From Mycoplasma nasistruthionis (lineage in GTDB: Bacteria > Bacillota_I > Bacilli_A > Mycoplasmatales > Metamycoplasmataceae), in the NCBI RefSeq assembly GCF_006228185.1, contig NZ_CP040825.1:496001-560000 (forward strand): 64,000 nt of DNA, given 5' to 3'. Each line of letters opens with the position of its first letter. The first letter of the stretch is position 1. The notes beneath the pieces are model-generated. The model did not search any database. It was not told the origin of the DNA and saw only the letters and a program-made list of their open reading frames with translations. This document shows, in pieces, positions 59,880-64,000 of this stretch. Made by a program: the position numbers and the translations under genes.

Positions 59880-60524
59880 TTATTCAAAATCCTTTACTTG
59901 TTTGTCTCTTAATTCAGCGATTTCTTCAACTGTTCTTAAGTTTTGTAAAGCTTTAACTGTTGCTTTAACAACATTAGCTTTTGAACGTGATCCGTATGTT
60001 TTTGTAACGATATCTGTGTAACCAGCAAGTTCAACAACTGCACGAACTGTACCTGAAGCGATAAGTCCTTTTCCTTTAGGAGCAGGTTTTAAAAGCACTT
60101 TAGAAGCTAAGAATTTAGCATCGATTGTGTGTGGAATTGTTCCTTTTACTAATGGAACGTTAACAAGGTTGTTTTGAGCATCTTTGATAGCTTTTTTAAT
60201 TGCATCTGGAACTTCGTTTGCTTTTCCGTGTCCGTATCCTACACTACCTTTTTTGTTTCCTACTACAACAAAAGCTGAGAAGCTGAATCTTCTTCCACCT
60301 TTAACAACTTTTGTAACTCTAGCGATATCAACAACTTTTTCTGTATATTCTGATTCAAATTTTTGTGGACGAGCTTTTCTATTCATTTGACGACGAGGAC
60401 GGTCTTGAGTTGAAGCTTCTGGTTTTCTTCTTTCAACTCTTTCTGCTTTTTTAGCTGTTACTTCTTTTGTTCCAGCTTCTTTTTTAACAACTTTTTGTTG
60501 TGTTTCTTTAACTTGTTGTTCCAT
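59880..60524 (-). CDS. rpsE: 30S ribosomal protein S5
   Basis: 214 residues, longer than typical S5 (about 165) because of a 50-residue Lys/Arg/Glu-rich N-terminal extension. Core motifs [17 protein letters not shown] and [17 protein letters not shown] are present. Starts overlapping the rplR stop. Confidence 0.96.
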   Translation of the reverse strand: MEQQVKETQQKVVKKEAGTKEVTAKKAERVERRKPEASTQDRPRRQMNRKARPQKFESEYTEKVVDIARVTKVVKGGRRFSFSAFVVVGNKKGSVGYGHGKANEVPDAIKKAIKDAQNNLVNVPLVKGTIPHTIDAKFLASKVLLKPAPKGKGLIASGTVRAVVELAGYTDIVTKTYGSRSKANVVKATVKALQNLRTVEEIAELRDKQVKDFE

Positions 60525-60874
60525 TATAGTTTAATCCCCTCTTCTCTTACTGCTTCAGCAAATGCCTTAACACGTCCATGGAAGATGTATCCCCCACGGT
60601 CAAATACTACTGTATCAAATTTTAAAGCTTTAATTTTTTGTCCCATTACGTGTCCTAAAGCTGATGCTGCTTTAACATTTCCACCATATGTTGTGTCTTT
60701 TAATGTAGAAGCGCTAGCTAATGTAACACCTTTTGAATCATCGATTAATTGTGCGTAAAGGTTTTGGTGTGATTTAAATACATTTAAACGTGGTTTTGAA
60801 GCTGTACCAGCAAGGTTTTGACGTAAACGTACATGTTTTGCTTTTCTAGCTTGATTTCTTGATCTTGTTTTCAT
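60524..60874 (-). CDS. rplR: 50S ribosomal protein L18
   Basis: 116 residues, 5S rRNA-binding protein: [37 protein letters not shown] and [18 protein letters not shown]. Confidence 0.96.
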   Translation of the reverse strand: MKTRSRNQARKAKHVRLRQNLAGTASKPRLNVFKSHQNLYAQLIDDSKGVTLASASTLKDTTYGGNVKAASALGHVMGQKIKALKFDTVVFDRGGYIFHGRVKAFAEAVREEGIKL

Positions 60875-60898
60875 ATTTTAATTTCACAAGCTTCTAGA

Positions 60899-61438
60899 TT
60901 ATTTAGAAGCTGTTTTCCCTTCTTTACGTCTGATTTTTTCACCTTTGTAAGAAATACCTTTACCTGAATATACACTTGGTTTTCTAATTGCTCTAACAAC
61001 TGATGCGAATTGTCCAACCACTTCTTTGTTAATACCAAAAACTGAGATTTCTGTAGGTTTTGCTAAAGTAACTTTTAATTCGGCAGGAATTTGTTTTTCA
61101 ACTAAGTGGCTGTATCCAGCAGAAACAACTAGTTTATCACCTTTTAATTCTGCTTTATACCCAACCCCTTTAATTTCTAGGTCAATTTGGAATCCTTGTG
61201 AAACTCCTTTAACCATGTTTGAAATTAAAGCATTTGCAGTTCCGTGTAATTGTTTTGTGTGTTTTTCTTCGTTAGCACGTTTTGTTGTTACTTGATTGTT
61301 TTCTACTTCGATTGTGATTAAAGGACTAAATTCTCTTGTTAAAGTACCGTGTTTTCCTGATACTGTAACTTTGTTGTTTTCAACATTAACTGTTGTTCCT
61401 GCTGGAACAACGATAATTCTATTACCAACACGAGACAT
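60899..61438 (-). CDS. rplF: 50S ribosomal protein L6
   Basis: 179 residues, MSRVGNRIIVVPAGTTV, with the two L6 repeats, EIKGVGYKAELKGDKL and the KGISYKGEKIRRKEGK C-terminal signature. Confidence 0.96.
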   Translation of the reverse strand: MSRVGNRIIVVPAGTTVNVENNKVTVSGKHGTLTREFSPLITIEVENNQVTTKRANEEKHTKQLHGTANALISNMVKGVSQGFQIDLEIKGVGYKAELKGDKLVVSAGYSHLVEKQIPAELKVTLAKPTEISVFGINKEVVGQFASVVRAIRKPSVYSGKGISYKGEKIRRKEGKTASK

Positions 61439-61448
61439 TTAAATACTC

Positions 61449-61844
61449 CTATCAAATGTAAGCGATGATTTCACCACCTACATTTTCCTTTTTAGCTTCT
61501 TTACCTGTCATAAGTCCTTTTGAAGTAGAAATAATAACTGTACCAAATCCTGAAAGCACTGATGTAATTTCGTCAGCCTTAGCATATAATCTAAGCCCTG
61601 GTTTTGATGCTCTTTTGAAATCAACGATAGCTGATTTACCTTTTTTGTATTTTAATGTAACAACTAGTTTTTTATCAACTTTTTCACCTTCAACAGCGTA
61701 TGAAGTAATGTACCCTTCTTCTAAAATTAGCTTAATAATAGCTTCTTTTTTAACTGAATAAGGAATTGAAACTGTTTTATGTTTTCTTTGGTTCGCGTTT
61801 TTAATACGAACGATTAAATCTGAAATTGGATCTGTAATAAACAT
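61449..61844 (-). CDS. rpsH: 30S ribosomal protein S8
   Basis: 131 residues. ATG 61842-61844 ([17 protein letters not shown]) overlaps the rpsN stop; the final residue is Trp encoded by UGA at 61452-61454, followed by TAG, giving the usual GGEIIAYIW end. Confidence 0.95.
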
Positions 61845-62029
61845 TATCAACTCGCTTTCTTCATACCTGGAATCTTACCTTCGTGTGCAAGATTTCTAAA
61901 ACAGATACGACATACTTTATATTTTCTTAAAACAGCATGTGGACGTCCACATAATTCACAACGTGTGTATGCACGTGTTGAGAATTTAGGATGACGTTTT
62001 GCTTTTTCAATTAATGCTTTTCTAGCCAT
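61844..62029 (-). CDS. rpsN: 30S ribosomal protein S14 type Z
   Basis: 61 residues with four zinc-binding Cys (CELC, CRIC), ending KKASW where Trp is UGA at 61847-61849. Overlaps rplE and rpsH by one base each. Confidence 0.96.
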
Positions 62030-62574
62030 TATTTAGCTCCTTTTTTCTCGAATGGTACACCGATGTTTTCTAATAACGCTCTTGCTTCTTCATTTGATTT
62101 AGCTGTTGTTACAATAATTACGTCTAATCCTTTGATTCTACGGATTTTATCGAATTCAATTTCTGGGAAAATAATTTCTTCTTTAATACCTAAGCTGTAG
62201 TTTCCTCTACCGTCAAATGCTTTAGGGTTAGCACCACGGAAGTCACGAATACGAGGCATTGCAACATTGATTAATTTATCTAGAAAATCTCACATTCTTT
62301 CTCTACGTAATGTAACTTTTCCACCCATTGGCATTCCTTCACGTAATTTTCATGAAGCATTTGATTTTTTAGCTTTTGTTTGGAAAGGTTTTTGAGATGA
62401 GATTAATGTTAGTTCGTTTAAAACTTCTTCAATAGCTTTAGAGTTGTTAATTTCTTTACCAGCTGTCATGTTTAGAACAACTTTTTCAATACGTGGTACT
62501 TGCATTGATGATGTGTAATTAAATTTTTCTTTTAAAGCAGGAACTGCTTTTTCTAAGTAAACTTGTTTTAACAT
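62029..62574 (-). CDS. rplE: 50S ribosomal protein L5
   Basis: 181 residues, [20 protein letters not shown], with [32 protein letters not shown] and the C-terminal [15 protein letters not shown]. Two UGA-Trp codons (KLREG and DFLDK context) divide the frame. Confidence 0.96.
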
Positions 62575-62575
62575 A

Positions 62576-62908
62576 TTAAATTTCCTTTTGAGTTCTTCTA
62601 GCGATTCTTACTTTTTTACCTTTACCATCAACTTTGTACCCGATTTTTGAAATAACTGCTGGTTTGTCTTTTGTAGCTTTTTTCACTAAGTATGCAACGT
62701 TTGAAGCGTGGATTGGAGCTTCCATTTCAACGATTGAACCATCTTGGTTCTTTTGAGAAGGTTTTACGTGTTTTTTAACAATTTTTAGACCTTTAATGAT
62801 AACTGCATTTTTGTCGTGTAATACTTTTGTAATTGTTCCTGTTCTACCCTTTTCGCTTCCTGCGATTACTAAAACTTCGTCATTAACTTTAAATTTTACT
62901 TTGTTCAT
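62576..62908 (-). CDS. rplX: 50S ribosomal protein L24
   Basis: 110 residues with KOW motif [19 protein letters not shown] and [16 protein letters not shown]. Confidence 0.96.
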   Translation of the reverse strand: MNKVKFKVNDEVLVIAGSEKGRTGTITKVLHDKNAVIIKGLKIVKKHVKPSQKNQDGSIVEMEAPIHASNVAYLVKKATKDKPAVISKIGYKVDGKGKKVRIARRTQKEI

Positions 62909-62926
62909 AATTTAAATTCCTTTCGA

Positions 62927-63292
62927 TTATAGTACTTCAGGAGCTAGTGAAACGATTTTTGGGTATTTTTCACGGATTTCACGAGCAACTGGTCCGAACA
63001 CACGTGTTCCACGTGGTGTACCATCTTCTTTTAGTATTACAACTGCGTTATCATCAAAACGAATGTATGATCCGTTATCACGGCTAATTCCGTATTTTGA
63101 ACGAACTACTACCGCTTTAACAACTTGACCTTCTTTTACCATTCCGTTTGGAAGTGCTTTTTTAACTGAACATACAACAACATCACCAATTTTAGCAACT
63201 TTTTTCTTTGACCCACCTAATACACGGATAACACCGATTTCTTTTGCACCTGAGTTGTCAGCAACTTGTGCTCTAGATAGTTCGTGAATCAT
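62927..63292 (-). CDS. rplN: 50S ribosomal protein L14
   Basis: 121 residues, [19 protein letters not shown], with [21 protein letters not shown] and [11 protein letters not shown]. Confidence 0.96.
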   Translation of the reverse strand: MIHELSRAQVADNSGAKEIGVIRVLGGSKKKVAKIGDVVVCSVKKALPNGMVKEGQVVKAVVVRSKYGISRDNGSYIRFDDNAVVILKEDGTPRGTRVFGPVAREIREKYPKIVSLAPEVL

Positions 63293-63561
63293 TATTTACT
63301 TCCTTCTGAAGCAACTTGTTTAATTTCAACAAGTCTGAAACGTTTTGTTTTTGATAATGGTCTTGTTTCCATGATTAAAACTTGGTCATTTAATTGTGCT
63401 ACTTGGTTTTCGTCGTGTACAGCAAATCTTTTTGTAGATTTGAAACGTTTTGAGTATAATGGGTGTTTTTTGTATGTGTCAACTGCAACGATAATTGTTT
63501 TAGCTGATTTACCAGCAGAAACTACTGTACCAACTAAAGTTTTTCTTGTATTTCTTTCCAT
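63292..63561 (-). CDS. rpsQ: 30S ribosomal protein S17
   Basis: 89 residues, [37 protein letters not shown] and [18 protein letters not shown]. One-base overlaps with rpmC and rplN. Confidence 0.96.
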   Translation of the reverse strand: MERNTRKTLVGTVVSAGKSAKTIIVAVDTYKKHPLYSKRFKSTKRFAVHDENQVAQLNDQVLIMETRPLSKTKRFRLVEIKQVASEGSK

Positions 63562-63752
63562 TATTTAGCTCCTTTTTCTCTTAAAGCTGTAAGAGCTTTG
63601 GCGATATCTTTTCTGATGCTTGAAATTTTGTGTGTTTCTTTTAAGTCACCTGTTACATTTTTATATCTTAAAGTAAATAATTCTGCTTTTAATTGTTGAA
63701 CTAATTCAACTAATTCTTCAACAGATTTGTTTTTTAAATCTTTATAAAGCAT
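63561..63752 (-). CDS. rpmC: 50S ribosomal protein L29
   Basis: 63 residues, two-helix protein starting [20 protein letters not shown]; signature [18 protein letters not shown]. Confidence 0.95.
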   Translation of the reverse strand: MLYKDLKNKSVEELVELVQQLKAELFTLRYKNVTGDLKETHKISSIRKDIAKALTALREKGAK

Positions 63753-64000
63753 TATTTATCTCCTTCTTCTTGTCTTTTAATAATTTTTCATGTAACTGGT
63801 AATTTGTGTCCTGCTAGACGTAAAGCGTCACGTGCCACTTCTTCAGATACACCACCTACTTCAAACATAACTGTGTTAACTTTAGTTGCTGCGTATCATA
63901 CATCTGGAGCACCTTTTCCTGATCCCATACGAACACCGATTGGTTTAGATGTTTTTGTAAAGTGAGGGAAGATACGAATAATAACTTGTCCTTCACGACC
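63752..64000 (-). CDS. rplP: 50S ribosomal protein L16, C-terminal part
   Basis: 83 codons ending in RQEEGDK with TAA overlapping the rpmC ATG. Contains [23 protein letters not shown] in adjacent blocks, GAPDVWYAATK (Trp by UGA) and [16 protein letters not shown] of L16. The gene continues beyond the window edge. Confidence 0.95.

Overview
The window is AT-rich bacterial DNA that reads UGA as tryptophan. In-frame TGA codons sit at conserved Trp positions in almost every gene (LeuS, Lon, SecA, L20, S14, S8), and a tRNA-Trp with anticodon UCA lies at 53875-53949. Together with the tiny intergenic spaces, TATAAT-only promoters, lipoproteins, P48/Bmp-like antigen, archaeal-type ProRS and lack of rpmD, this points to a Mollicute, most likely a Mycoplasma of the Hominis group. 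The species cannot be fixed from the sequence alone.

Layout. 1-6917 (minus): prfA 5' part, an APC permease, then leuS-lon. 7208-15028 (plus): nadE-yebC-ZIP transporter, then gdpP-rplI-dnaB-CNNM/HlyC-type protein. 15050-17628: RNase P RNA, a frameshifted PotD-like gene, rpsT. 17706-19160 (minus): whiA-tdk. 19405-20747: infC (AUU start)-rpmI-rplT with a leader attenuator. 20900-21140: an unassigned structured RNA candidate. 21184-24249 (minus): a lipoprotein and two tandem DHH phosphodiesterases. 24415-25779: a HAD acid-phosphatase lipoprotein. 25866-32660 (minus): a BmpA/nucleoside-type ABC importer with two abnormal subunits. 32811-34870: ppa, tRNAs Leu/Lys/Ile, rplM-rpsI. 35020-41107 (minus): rsmE, an ABC-F protein with a structured leader, a Cys-rich protein and secA. 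41199-42908: an IS1202-like insertion sequence with a 37-bp target duplication. 42917-58898 (minus): a small-RNA candidate, hpt, dNK, greA, a putative methyltransferase, ruvX-alaS-mnmA-pepC, tig, gpsA, tRNA-Trp, a four-gene acpP cluster, proS and a BI-1 family membrane protein. 59441-64000 (minus): S10/spc ribosomal genes from rplP to rplO, ending in a terminator with no secY behind it.

Most genes are translation, proteostasis, nucleotide salvage (tdk, hpt, dNK, the ABC importer, HAD phosphatase) and c-di-AMP/nanoRNA turnover (gdpP, DHH proteins), as expected for a reduced parasite.

The observations most worth a second look are: (1) a six-helix membrane module inserted in the second nucleotide-binding domain of the importer ATPase, next to a permease with a 311-residue cytosolic tail; (2) two candidate structured small RNAs and an ABC-F leader attenuator; (3) a LeuRS whose CP1 editing site is eroded; (4) a cluster of single-base deletions in A/T runs, two of them in the essential alaS, that look like under-called homopolymers; (5) the IS element with long target duplication seated on a terminator; (6) a Cys-rich repeat protein with 21 cysteines.
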